From Opitutia bacterium (GTDB lineage Bacteria; Verrucomicrobiota; Verrucomicrobiia; Opitutales; UBA953), in assembly GCA_003569165.1 (NCBI GenBank), contig BGOI01000014.1, positions 1 through 32,995 on the forward strand: 32,995 bases of DNA, given 5' to 3'. Within the stretch, counting starts at the first letter, position 1. Each line of letters opens with the position of its first letter. A program made the position numbers and the translations under genes. The notes under the pieces were generated by a model, which worked only from the letters and a program-made list of their open reading frames with translations, ran no database searches and was not told the origin of the DNA. Positions 22,837 to 29,332 of the stretch are shown in pieces.

Positions 22837-22896
22837 GGACTGAATTGAGGACTGCGTGGAGGGCTGAATGGAGGACTGAGTGGAAGGCTGAATGGA
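22837..22896 (+). repeat. 12-nt minisatellite array (GGACTGAATGGA type)
   Basis: Five adjoining 12-mers: GGACTGAATTGA, GGACTGCGTGGA, GGGCTGAATGGA, GGACTGAGTGGA and AGGCTGAATGGA. A less regular copy GGACTGAGTCGA and GATGACGGATGACAGA words precede them from 22809. Related arrays occur at 23957-24004 (+) and 24080-24115 (-). Confidence 0.8.
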
Positions 22897-22976
22897 TAAT
22901 TCCTGCCACCCGCCACCTGAAACGAACCCCCAGCACACGATCCGGTCTCCGGTCTCCCTTTGAGTGGATGCCTCGA

Positions 22977-23092
22977 GGTAGGGGCGCCACTGCGTGGCGT
23001 CCGTGGGCGGACGGACGCTGGAAGGGTCAAAGAGTCTGCCCGTGGTCATCACGTGCCTCTGCGAACGGACGCGACGCAGTCGCGCCCCTACC
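22977..23092. repeat. GGTAGGG-anchored hairpin element A
   Basis: This 116-bp element has perfect 11-bp terminal inverted repeats, GGTAGGGGCGC and GCGCCCCTACC. Next to each end is a hairpin: CGCCAC-TGC-GTGGCG (22985-22999) on the left and CGCGAC-GCA-GTCGCG (23070-23084) on the right. The arms are identical over about 28 bases, apart from two positions that pair with each other. The centre shares GTCCGTGGG, GGACGGA, TGCCC, CACGTGCC and CTGCGAACGG with element B at 26009-26127. Confidence 0.75.
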
Positions 23093-23149
23093 TTCGGCTC
23101 CCCCTTAGTTCTTCCCATGGCCGAGAACCTTGGCTTCATACGATGCATC

Positions 23150-23950
23150 ATGAAGTTCAGCCTACTCCTCTCATTATCTTTGATCAGCCTCGCCGCCGTC
23201 GAAATTCCGTCCACCGGCTTAATGGTCGATCTCGACGCATCGAAGGGAGTCACGGTGGATGCCCAAGGACGAGTCACCGCGTGGCAGAGCCAGTCCGGTC
23301 CAATCGCGGCCCGTGATTTCATCGGCCAGCCGAAGGGGCGCGCTGACGCTACCTCCGGCCTGCCAACGCCCGTGAAGGGTTCGCCCGCGGCGCTGTCTTT
23401 CCGTCAGCAGGAACTGGTCTGTCATGATGAGGCGGCTTTCGACGGACTGATCCGCGGCGACGGTTGCACCTGGGTCACGGTGTTGAAGGTCTATCCGCAA
23501 CGCGTCGGTCTAAAAGACGTCAACTCATTCTTCGGTAACCTGCGCAACGGCCAGAAGTACGAAGGCCTCTGGGGCTGCCTCGACGACGACAACACCGTCT
23601 GGTGGGGCGCACGTAATGGGCTCACCTTCGGGCGCTTCGACGTGAATAATCCCAAGCTCGTCGGACCGAAGCTGGAGGAAGGACGTTTCCATTTCCTCGC
23701 CGGTCGCCTCGGCGCAGGGCCGGGCGAGGTGCTCGCCGAATTCTTCGTCAATGATCTCAAGGCCTGCGTGTCCGCGCGCTTTCCGATTAACCCTCAGGCC
23801 GATGCGTCTAAACTCGCCATCGGACAGGAACGCGACGCGATCCAGCACCCCGGTAAAGAATCTTTCGATGGCGAAGTCGCGCGCTTCCTCCTTTGGAACC
23901 GTCCGCTGACTGATGCCGAGTTGAAGACGGTGTTTGAGAAGGTCAGGTAA
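23150..23950 (+). CDS. Secreted LamG/concanavalin-like domain protein
   Basis: The 266-residue product starts at MKFSLLLSLSLISLAAVE, a clear Sec signal peptide. An in-frame ATG at 23117 would add 11 residues and spoil the signal. The mature part opens GLMVDLDASKGVTVD with AWQSQSG and closes with FDGEVARFLLWNRPLTDAEL, which is the usual pattern of the Laminin_G_3/concanavalin-like fold. Such domains bind carbohydrate or other ligands; no catalytic motif is visible. It is transcribed away from the FAD oxidoreductase operon and ends in a spacer with inverted 12-nt arrays. Ligand and partner are unknown. Confidence 0.75.
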   Translation: MKFSLLLSLSLISLAAVEIPSTGLMVDLDASKGVTVDAQGRVTAWQSQSGPIAARDFIGQPKGRADATSGLPTPVKGSPAALSFRQQELVCHDEAAFDGLIRGDGCTWVTVLKVYPQRVGLKDVNSFFGNLRNGQKYEGLWGCLDDDNTVWWGARNGLTFGRFDVNNPKLVGPKLEEGRFHFLAGRLGAGPGEVLAEFFVNDLKACVSARFPINPQADASKLAIGQERDAIQHPGKESFDGEVARFLLWNRPLTDAELKTVFEKVR

Positions 23951-23956
23951 CTCAGA

Positions 23957-24004
23957 GGACTGAATTGAGGTCTGAGTTGAGGACTGCGTTGAGGACTGGA
24001 TGGA
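23957..24004 (+). repeat. 12-nt minisatellite array, forward arm
   Basis: Four adjoining 12-mers: GGACTGAATTGA, GGTCTGAGTTGA, GGACTGCGTTGA and GGACTGGATGGA. They begin 6 bases after the stop of the LamG-like gene. Confidence 0.8.
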
Positions 24005-24079
24005 TTTAATCTCGAGGGCTCGGAATGGCGCTTCTGTCATCGATGTAGTCCTCTGCCATCGACTCAGTCATCCCCCTTT

Positions 24080-24115
24080 TCAATTCAGCCCTCCATTCAG
24101 CCCTCGATTCAGTCC
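24080..24115 (-). repeat. 12-nt minisatellite array, reverse arm
   Basis: Three adjoining units in the opposite orientation: TCAATTCAGCCC, TCCATTCAGCCC and TCGATTCAGTCC. They are preceded by GTCATCGATGTAGTCCTCTG-like words from 24036. With 23957-24004 they form a long imperfect inverted repeat between converging genes. Confidence 0.75.
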
Positions 24116-24133
24116 TCCTCTTTTACTGCGGCC

Positions 24134-24703
24134 TCACTTCTTCTTCCCGCCCTGCTGGAACTGCTGGCGGCGCTGCTTCATTCGCTCCTCGACAGCGTCC
24201 AGGACCTTATCGGCGAGGTCGTTGGTGATATCGGCGTCGGCCGCCATCATCGCGGCCTTAGTGGCCGTGCGGATATCGAGCTGAATCTCCTCGAACTGCT
24301 TGCCCATGTCCTTCTTGTCTTCGTCCGAGGCATATTGGGCTTCCTTAATGAGCTCGCCTTGCTTGGCGCGCGCGGCCCTCACGTCTTCATCCTGCATGGA
24401 TTTCATCATCGCGACCTTGCACTTATCGAGCTGTTCCGGCGTGACGCCGTCGATCTCCTCGGGGAGGAAGCCACCGGTCTTGCCGCCGAACTTCGAGTTG
24501 CCAGGCTGGCGCGGGGCTTCGGTTGCGGGAGCATCAGCGCTCGGGCGGGTGGACTTACCGGCGAACTTGCTCGCCGACTTCGGTGCTACGTTCTTCTCGG
24601 CGCCGCTGGGCGCGTTCGCGGCGGACTGCCTGGCGTCCATGGTGAAGTAAGTCGCGGCAGAACCGATGGCTACGCCGAAAAGGATGGGGAAGAGTTTGTT
24701 CAT
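24134..24703 (-). CDS. Small membrane-anchored helical protein, family member 1
   Basis: This 189-residue protein has an N-terminal hydrophobic segment (residues 4-20, signal or anchor), a low-complexity Ala/Pro/Ser/Lys linker to about residue 78, and a helical domain. The domain opens LPEEIDGVTPEQLDK, has charged helices, the stretch SDEDKKDMGKQFEEIQLDIR, and ends VLDAVEERMKQ before a Lys tail. The same domain occurs twice in the product at 25041-25958. It faintly resembles the LTPEQ-type periplasmic helical proteins of the Spy/CpxP group, but I cannot assign it there. It has its own spacer on both sides, so it is probably a single-gene unit. Function unknown. Confidence 0.7.
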   Translation of the reverse strand: MNKLFPILFGVAIGSAATYFTMDARQSAANAPSGAEKNVAPKSASKFAGKSTRPSADAPATEAPRQPGNSKFGGKTGGFLPEEIDGVTPEQLDKCKVAMMKSMQDEDVRAARAKQGELIKEAQYASDEDKKDMGKQFEEIQLDIRTATKAAMMAADADITNDLADKVLDAVEERMKQRRQQFQQGGKKK

Positions 24704-24704
24704 A

Positions 24705-24736
24705 GGGGGAGGGGTTAGGGTAGGGGTAGGGGTGGG
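24705..24736 (+). other. Telomere-like G-rich tract beside a start codon
   Basis: GGGGGAGGGG, TTAGGG, TAGGGG, TAGGGG and TGGG follow one another immediately upstream of the gene that starts at 24703 on the minus strand. The plus strand could fold as a quadruplex, and the mRNA leader would be C-rich up to the ATG. Confidence 0.5.
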
Positions 24737-24889
24737 TTACAAATTTAACTCCGGGACTGGGGGAAAGTTGAGGGCAGAATCGATGACAGGGTCGATGACA
24801 GAGGACTGAATCGATGACAGATGACAGAGGGTAGAGGGCAGAGTCCCCGCCACCCGCTACCCGGGGCCGCCACCCGCCACCCGAAATTG

Positions 24890-25012
24890 AAGGGACAGGG
24901 ACACGGACGGGTTGCGATGCCTAGGGGCAGCCCTAGACGCAGGGCCAGAGCAACCTGTAACTGTCCCTGAGACTTACTCTAGGTCTAGAACCTGTCCCTG
25001 CCCCTAACCCTA
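24890..25012. repeat. Palindromic spacer segment with AGGGACAG / CTGTCCCT boxes (element E)
   Basis: AGGGACAGGGACA (24891-24903) faces CTGTCCCTG copies near 24961 and 24992. Inside are GGTTGC / GCAACC (about 24910 and 24950), GGGGCAG-CCCT and AGGTCTAGAACCT. It follows the CCGCCACC block, in the place where other loci have a GGTAGGG hairpin, so it may be a different variant of the same type of element. Confidence 0.45.
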
Positions 25013-25040
25013 TTCCTCGCGGCGCGCTCGGCGCCGCGCT

Positions 25041-25958
25041 TCACTTCTTCTCCCCGAACGGGAAAGGCTTGAGTGGGGTCTTGGTCGCCTTGGAGCCCTT
25101 CTTGGCGGCGGCGGCCTTGGCGCGACCTTCAACCGCTTCCATAATCTTCTCGAGGGTTTCTTTGGAGAGGGAAGGGGCGGCCTTGCTCACGGCGGCGAGG
25201 GTGGCTTTACGTAAATCAGCGATCAGGACTTCGAAGTCGTTACGCATGTTCTTCTTCTCATCCGGGGAGGCGAATTCGGCCTCCTTGCGCATTTCATTCT
25301 GCTTGGCCTTCAGTCCCTTCACCGTCGGATCCTTCTGGGCGACGAGCGCGGCGATACGGAATTTCTTCATGTCTTCGGCGGAGACGCCTTCGACGTCGGC
25401 GAGCAATTGGGCCGGAGTCATCGGCTTTTCTTCCACCTTGGCTTCGGTCGTCTCGGGCTTCGCCTCCGGGGCATCCTTCTGGGCGAGCTTGGCGTCGGCC
25501 ACCTCTTTTTCGCGCGCCCGTTGCGTCGCTTCCTGACCACGCTTCTTGGTGGCTTCCTCGATGGCGTTGAGCGTGAACACCAGGGAGTCCTTATTGATCG
25601 AGGGGTCGAGCTTTAGCACGGAATCCATCGTCGCCTTGACCATCGCATCGCGGGCCTTTTCGAAATCGAGACGAAGGTCTTCGGCTTCATTGCGACCTTT
25701 CGTGAAGCGGGTGCGCTCCTTGAGTTCGTTCAGGCGATTGCGGGCGACCGAGATGGTCTCGTTGCCGTAAGACATCAGCAGCGCCCGGCGGATCTTGGCG
25801 TATTCCTCGGCGGGCACGCCCTCGACGGATTCCGGGAGGACGTTTTGACCTTTGGTCTGCCGGGCAGGCTTTTGGGCCGCCGGGGCGTCAGCCGGAGCGT
25901 CGGCGGCGAAGCCAGCGAGTGCAAGCAGAGCGGCGAAAAGGAAGAGGACGGAGCGCAT
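25041..25958 (-). CDS. Secreted helical protein with two copies of the family domain, member 2
   Basis: From MRSVLFLF the product is 305 residues with a Sec signal peptide ending near FAAD (19-20). An upstream in-frame ATG at 26000 would hide the signal and is not used. Two homologous domains follow: residues 41-139 (PESVEGVPAEEYAKIRRALL to LNAIEEATKKR) and 187-279 (ADVEGVSAEDMKKFRIAALV to IMEAVEGRAK). An Ala/Lys/Glu-rich linker with DAPEAKPE joins them. Domain 2 is closer to the single domain of the 24134-24703 product, sharing an EGVxxE/DGVTPE opening, a K/R-EAE/QYASxxEKKxM block and an xAVEER/EGR end. The protein is highly charged and predicted helical. No enzymatic motif is seen. Function unknown. 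Confidence 0.72.
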   Translation of the reverse strand: MRSVLFLFAALLALAGFAADAPADAPAAQKPARQTKGQNVLPESVEGVPAEEYAKIRRALLMSYGNETISVARNRLNELKERTRFTKGRNEAEDLRLDFEKARDAMVKATMDSVLKLDPSINKDSLVFTLNAIEEATKKRGQEATQRAREKEVADAKLAQKDAPEAKPETTEAKVEEKPMTPAQLLADVEGVSAEDMKKFRIAALVAQKDPTVKGLKAKQNEMRKEAEFASPDEKKNMRNDFEVLIADLRKATLAAVSKAAPSLSKETLEKIMEAVEGRAKAAAAKKGSKATKTPLKPFPFGEKK

Positions 25959-25968
25959 GGGGTCTGCC

Positions 25969-25974
25969 TCTATA
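25969..25974 (-). promoter_or_regulatory. Possible extended -10 box for the 25041-25958 gene
   Basis: On the minus strand TGTTATAGA lies 11 bases before the ATG and fits an extended -10 (TGn plus TATAGA). There is no good -35, and the transcript would be nearly leaderless. Confidence 0.3.
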
Positions 25975-26008
25975 ACAGCAGACTCTGCCAAAAGTTGCAT
26001 GTTTTATG

Positions 26009-26127
26009 GGTAGGGACGTGATTGCCATCACGTCCGTGGGTGGACGGAGTTTGAATGGTCTAAATACTTTGCCCCGCTCTCTGCACGTGCCGCTGCGAAC
26101 GGCGGCCATGGCAATGGCCGCCCTACC
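26009..26127. repeat. GGTAGGG-anchored hairpin element B
   Basis: This 119-bp element begins GGTAGGG and ends CCCTACC. Flanking hairpins are ACGTGAT-TGCC-ATCACGT (26016-26033) and CGGCCAT-GGCA-ATGGCCG (26103-26120). The loops are reverse complements of each other, while the stems differ at several paired positions. The interior shares GTCCGTGGG, GGACGGA, TTTGCCC, GCACGTGCC and CTGCGAACGG with element A. It fills most of the spacer between two small secreted-protein genes. Confidence 0.75.
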
Positions 26128-26139
26128 TTTTCCTCCCTC

Positions 26140-26579
26140 TTACTTCTTCTTACCTTTCATCCCGTCTTTCGACTTCTGATGCGAGGCCTCGAGGTAGGTG
26201 CGGACGAGTTCGGGCTTAAGTGAAGGGTCGGCCTTGATCATTGCCTTGGCGAGGGCTTCGTCGGCCGTTCCACGGGGGTTGCCTTTCTTCTTTTTATCGT
26301 CCTCGCCCTTCGGCTTCTCCTCGCCTGCCTTGAGGGAGGGGTCTTCCTGCACTTTTACCCAGGCGGCTTGGAGCTTCACGCCGTCGCTGATGGAGACGCC
26401 CTCGGGAATCTCTGGGATACCCATGCCCTTTTCTTTTTCGCGGCGGGCTTGGGTTCGGCCTTTTCGGCCGGCTTGGCGGCAGGCGTATCGGTCTTCGGAG
26501 CGTCGGCGGCCTTCGGCTCATCGGCGGCAAAGAGCACGGACGTAGCGAAGAGGGTCAGGAGCAGGGCAGGGAGACGCAT
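26140..26579 (-). CDS. Small secreted Lys-rich protein, family member 3, frameshifted
   Basis: The gene starts MRLPALLLTLFATSVLFAAD, a signal peptide. A Pro/Ala/Lys linker (ADAPKTDTPAAKPAEKAEPK) runs to AAKKKR, where the frame breaks near 26428 in an A/G run. Restoring one base joins it to GMGIPEIPEGVSISDGVKLQ and a C-terminal part ending MIKADPSLKPELVRTYLEA and a KGKKK tail, about 147 residues in all. The ADPSLKPELV segment resembles LDPSINKDSLV in member 2 and KADASLESVF in member 4, which supports kinship. The break at a homopolymer is probably a sequence error. Function unknown. Confidence 0.65.
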
Positions 26580-26789
26580 GCTTAGGAAACACCGGGAGCA
26601 GGAAAAGGTTTAGGCGGTTATTGAAGATCAATCCGCTCAAGGGGGAACCGGAGACCGGATGATTGGCTTGGGGTCATTTAATATTCCCAGCTAATATCCC
26701 GGTTCCCGGTCTCCCTTTGTGTTTGGGCCTCCTCGTAAAACAAAAGACCCCGGCGAACCGGGGTCTTGTTCTAGCCTGTAATCCGAAGA
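26580..26789. repeat. Spacer with inverted GGTCTCC block
   Basis: GGAACCGGAGACCGGATGAT (26645-26664) followed by TGGCTTGGGG is the reverse complement of the AACCCCCCAGCCAATCAT plus GGTCTCC block seen at 17436-17460 and 22925-22957. A facing copy CCCGGTTCCCGGTCTCCC lies at 26698-26715. The minus-strand terminator at 26734-26767 follows. No gene is seen. Confidence 0.5.
26734..26767 (-). terminator. Rho-independent terminator of the 26790-27224 gene
   Basis: On the minus strand a perfect 10-bp stem AAGACCCCGG / CCGGGGTCTT with loop TTCG is followed by TTGTTTTAC. It lies 23 bases after the stop codon. Confidence 0.9.
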
Positions 26790-27224
26790 TTACTTGGCTT
26801 CCGGCTTCTTGCCACCCTTGTCGCCCTTGCCCTTGCCCTTGGCGCGAGCTTCGTCGAGAGCCTTGAAGACGGACTCGAGAGAGGCGTCGGCCTTGAGGAT
26901 GGCGGCCTTGGTGGCTTCCATCACAGCCTTGCCGGCTTCCTTCTTTTCTTCGTCGGTCTTGGCGTCGGCGGCCTTGGCCTTGGCGGCGATCACAGCTTCG
27001 TCTTTCTGAGCGGCCTTCTGGGCTTCGCCGAACTTCTTCCAGGTGGCTTCGTCGACGGACTCAGGCTTCTGGGGGGCCTGCTTCTTGCCGCCCTTGTCGC
27101 CCTTGCCCTTTTCGGCCTTCTTGCCAGGTTCGTCACCCTTAGGGGCGTCCGGCTTAGGCGCGTCGGCAGCGATGAGACCGGCCGAGGAGATCAGGGCCAG
27201 GAGGAATGCGAGTTTGAGTTTCAT
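26790..27224 (-). CDS. Small secreted Lys/Ala-rich protein, family member 4
   Basis: The 144-residue product has a signal peptide (MKLKLAFLLALISSAGLIAA), a Lys/Gly/Pro-rich linker with DAPKPDAPKGDEP and KGKGDKGGKK, and a helical domain from PESVDEATWKKF to VFKALDEARAK. A second KGKGDKGGKK closes the chain. The PESVDEA opening and the ILKADASLESVFKALDEA end match the domain ends of the 25041-25958 protein (PESVEGV and VLKLDPS). The high positive charge would suit binding to acidic polymers, but that is a guess. It has its own terminator downstream and a divergent promoter region upstream. Confidence 0.72.
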   Translation of the reverse strand: MKLKLAFLLALISSAGLIAADAPKPDAPKGDEPGKKAEKGKGDKGGKKQAPQKPESVDEATWKKFGEAQKAAQKDEAVIAAKAKAADAKTDEEKKEAGKAVMEATKAAILKADASLESVFKALDEARAKGKGKGDKGGKKPEAK

Positions 27225-27360
27225 GTATGTATGTTGGATTGGGGTTCGCCTTTAAAACCCCAGATTCCCGTCACAGTTGCAAGATTTGAAATCTTGTTAT
27301 GACACTCTTCATCAATGATTTAAGTCTTAATCTCTCCTTAATCTGGGCACACTGCTAGGC
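27225..27360. promoter_or_regulatory. Divergent promoter region with a 17-nt palindrome
   Basis: This AT-rich stretch separates two diverging genes and must hold both promoters. The perfect palindrome CAAGATTTGAAATCTTG lies at 27280-27296 and could be an operator. TTAAGT/TTAATC repeats lie at 27319-27345. A -10-like TTAAAG on minus (27250-27256) and TATGAC on plus (27298-27303) are only tentative. Confidence 0.45.
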
Positions 27361-28119
27361 ATGACCCCTGTTTTGCTGCATCTTCCGCATGATTCGACCG
27401 TGATTCCGCCCGCAGACCGTGCGGATTACCTGATTTCGGCCGCTGACCTTAGCCTGGAACAACTCCGGCTGACCGACTGGCACACGGCGGCGCTTTACGC
27501 CGAAGGGGTGCCCGCCGATGAGATCGTGCGCGCGGAAGTCTCGCGCCTGGTGGTCGATGTCGAGCGCTTTGCCGACGATCGGCTCGAGCGTTGCGCGGCC
27601 TTCGGGATGGGCGCGACGTATGTGCAGACCTGTGACGGTAGGCCACTGCGTACCCTCACGCCGGAACGTCGCGCTGAGCTGCTCGACCTCTATTACTGGC
27701 CGCACCATCGTCGGCTCAACGAATCCGCGGCGGAGCGACTCACCCGCTTTGGCCAGTGCGTAATCCTGGACGCGCATTCTTTCCCGACCGGACAGTTGCC
27801 GACGCAGGTCGGTTTCTCGGCGCCGCTGGAGATCGGCATCGGCACGCAGCCAGGTCACACCTCGCCCGAGCTCCAGGCGTTGGCCGAGGATTTCTTCCGC
27901 GCGCAGGGCTTCGTCGTGGGTGTCGATATCCCGTTCAGTGGAGCGATGGTGCCGAACCGCTTCTTCGGGAAGGAGCCGCGCGTGCAGTCGCTGATGATCG
28001 AAGTGCGCCGCGATCTTTATATGGATGAGTCCACCGGGGAGCGGCACGGCGGCTTTGCGCGCATCCAAGCGGTGCTGGCGGGATTCCGCGCGGAGCTCGC
28101 GCGCTTTGCGGCTACTTGA
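27361..28119 (+). CDS. N-formylglutamate amidohydrolase family protein
   Basis: The 252-residue cytoplasmic protein shows the family's main landmarks: LLHLPHDS (5-12), TDWHT (38-42), VSRLVVDVERF (60-70), YYWPHHRRLN (111-120), ILDAHSFP (135-142), and SLMIEVRRDLYM near residue 220. The conserved H, D, E and R residues are those expected to bind a metal and substrate. The family removes formyl groups from N-formylglutamate at the end of one histidine breakdown route. No hut genes are nearby, so the true substrate could differ. The length is normal. Its last 8 bases overlap the end of the convergent gene at 28112-28642. No Shine-Dalgarno sequence is seen. Confidence 0.85.
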   Translation: MTPVLLHLPHDSTVIPPADRADYLISAADLSLEQLRLTDWHTAALYAEGVPADEIVRAEVSRLVVDVERFADDRLERCAAFGMGATYVQTCDGRPLRTLTPERRAELLDLYYWPHHRRLNESAAERLTRFGQCVILDAHSFPTGQLPTQVGFSAPLEIGIGTQPGHTSPELQALAEDFFRAQGFVVGVDIPFSGAMVPNRFFGKEPRVQSLMIEVRRDLYMDESTGERHGGFARIQAVLAGFRAELARFAAT

Positions 28120-28642
28120 CGCCGGCGTTGGCTTCGCGGGCGGACTTCTCAACTTCCTCGCGGAGCAGGCCGAGCGCTTCCTTCCACATCGCTTCCATCT
28201 GCGGCACCACGGCGACCTTGGCTTCGTCGTCCTGCGTCTTCCATGCGGCTTCGGCCGCCTGCCATTGGGCGATGATTTCCTTCACGCGGGGCTGCGCGTT
28301 CCAGCGCTTGGCCGCGTCGTCAAAGACCGCCAGGTTCATCTGCTTCATTTCCTGCAATTCGCCGATGCCCGTGCGGACGATGCTTTCGCGCCGGGCGTTC
28401 GGGGGTCGTGCGTCGGCCGAAATATCCTGTTTATCGTCCACTGTCAGCCCTTGGAGGCTGCGGGGCGCGCTGGCGGCAGGACGAGTGCCAGTTGAAGCCA
28501 TATTGGTGCCGCTAGCAGTGGGGCCACGACCGGATGTTTTGCCTTCGGCCGTGTCGGAGGCGAGCCAGGTGAACCCCGCCCACACCAGCCCGAACAGCAA
28601 CAAGCCGATAAGCAAGGGGCGCCGGGCGAGAAAAGTGATCAC
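28112..28642 (-). CDS. Membrane-anchored protein of unknown function
   Basis: The 176-residue product has one transmembrane segment (about 9-27, PLLIGLLLFGLVWAGFTWLA), a Ser/Thr/Gly/Pro linker, and a charged helical C-terminal part with RVKEIIAQWQAAEAAWK and EALGLLREEVEKSAREA. It follows the 28676-29317 gene by 33 bases and shares its plan of anchor, linker and helices, so the two probably form an operon. I do not recognise a family. Confidence 0.68.
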   Translation of the reverse strand: MITFLARRPLLIGLLLFGLVWAGFTWLASDTAEGKTSGRGPTASGTNMASTGTRPAASAPRSLQGLTVDDKQDISADARPPNARRESIVRTGIGELQEMKQMNLAVFDDAAKRWNAQPRVKEIIAQWQAAEAAWKTQDDEAKVAVVPQMEAMWKEALGLLREEVEKSAREANAGVK

Positions 28643-28675
28643 GAGGAGAGGACGGCGGTCAGGCCGTCGTCGACC

Positions 28676-29317
28676 TTACTGGAAGACGATGGGAGGCGCC
28701 GGGGCTGGCACTGGAGCAGCGTCGGGGGCGGCGCCGTTGCCGGGGTTCACGACGCCTCCGCCGGTGATCGTGACGGTCGGTGCGGCTGTGGAGGGCGCGC
28801 CCGCGGCGGCCTGTTTGAGCATGCCGAGCCCGCGGGAGCGAACCGAGCCGAGTTCGTCCATGATGGATTGTTTCTGGTCGTCGGTCGCCGAACGATATTG
28901 GGATTCGAGTTCGCGCATGCGCTGGTAGTTGGCTCGGAATTCATCGTTCGCCATGGCCACACGGAAGGCGTTGTTGATCTTATCGCGGTCGCCGCCAAAC
29001 ATGTCCTCCACGGCCTTGCGACCGTCGTCGCGCCAGGTGGCGAACTTCGCGTCGAGTTCGGCCACGGGCTTGGACTGCTTCGCGAGATCCTTTTCTTCCA
29101 CTTCTGTCCCGACGTCATCCTTGCGGCTGAGGTGCAGGTTCTTGGCGCTGCGCACGGTACCTTTCTCCATGGTGAGCTTGCTGACCGGGGAGCCCGTCTT
29201 CTTGGAGGTGCTCCTGACGACAGAGACGTCCTCAGGCTGCACCCACTGGTAGAGGGCGTAGCCGGCGCCAGCCAGGATGATGACGCTGAAGGTCGCGAAG
29301 AGGCGGTTCGAGTTCAT
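28676..29317 (-). CDS. Membrane-anchored protein of unknown function with Pro/Ala-rich tail
   Basis: The 213-residue product has an N-terminal anchor (LFATFSVIILAGAGYALYQW, about 6-25), a charged region, and a predicted helical domain with FATWRDDGRKAVEDMFGGD, NNAFRVAMANDEFRANYQRM and LESQYRSATDDQKQSIMDEL. The tail is rich in Gly, Pro and Ala (APDAAPVPAPAPP). It is the first gene of a likely pair with 28112-28642. A TATATT box lies at 29333-29338 on the minus strand, just upstream. Function unknown. Confidence 0.68.
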   Translation of the reverse strand: MNSNRLFATFSVIILAGAGYALYQWVQPEDVSVVRSTSKKTGSPVSKLTMEKGTVRSAKNLHLSRKDDVGTEVEEKDLAKQSKPVAELDAKFATWRDDGRKAVEDMFGGDRDKINNAFRVAMANDEFRANYQRMRELESQYRSATDDQKQSIMDELGSVRSRGLGMLKQAAAGAPSTAAPTVTITGGGVVNPGNGAAPDAAPVPAPAPPIVFQ

Positions 29318-29332
29318 AGGGACTTTGTATGG

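Larger units (their letters stand above)
22729..23149. repeat. Divergent spacer with composite repeat
   Basis: This is the 421-base gap between the oxidoreductase (-) and the LamG-like gene (+). It contains, in order, a G-rich tract (22767-22798), a 12-nt array (22837-22896), a CCTGCCACCCGCCACCTGAA block (22902-22921), a doubled GGTCTCC block (22943-22957), and a complete hairpin element (22977-23092). Promoters for both genes should lie here, but I could not place them with confidence. Confidence 0.6.
24704..25040. repeat. Spacer with G-rich tract and composite repeat
   Basis: No gene is seen. Next to the start codon of the minus-strand gene at 24703 is a G-rich tract (24705-24736). Then come TCGATGACAGAGGACTGAAT words (24779-24830), a CCGCCACCCGCTACCC / CCGCCACCCGCCACCC block (24847-24882), and a distinct palindromic segment (24890-25012). 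Confidence 0.6.

Noticed and set aside
22809-22898. Short CRISPR array
   Set aside because: The 12-nt units adjoin one another without unique spacers, vary in sequence, and no cas gene is present.
22729-23322. N-terminal extension of the FAD oxidoreductase frame up to 23322
   Set aside because: The extra part translates the 12-nt array (SIQPSTQSSIQ-type text) and a hairpin element, and it would place about 200 residues before a clear signal peptide.
24705-24736. Telomere end or linear replicon tip
   Set aside because: Only a few irregular G runs are present inside a normal gene spacer, with genes on both sides.
25959-26000. Upstream start at 26000 for the 305-residue secreted protein
   Set aside because: It would add 14 residues before a good signal peptide and would overlap the likely -10 box.
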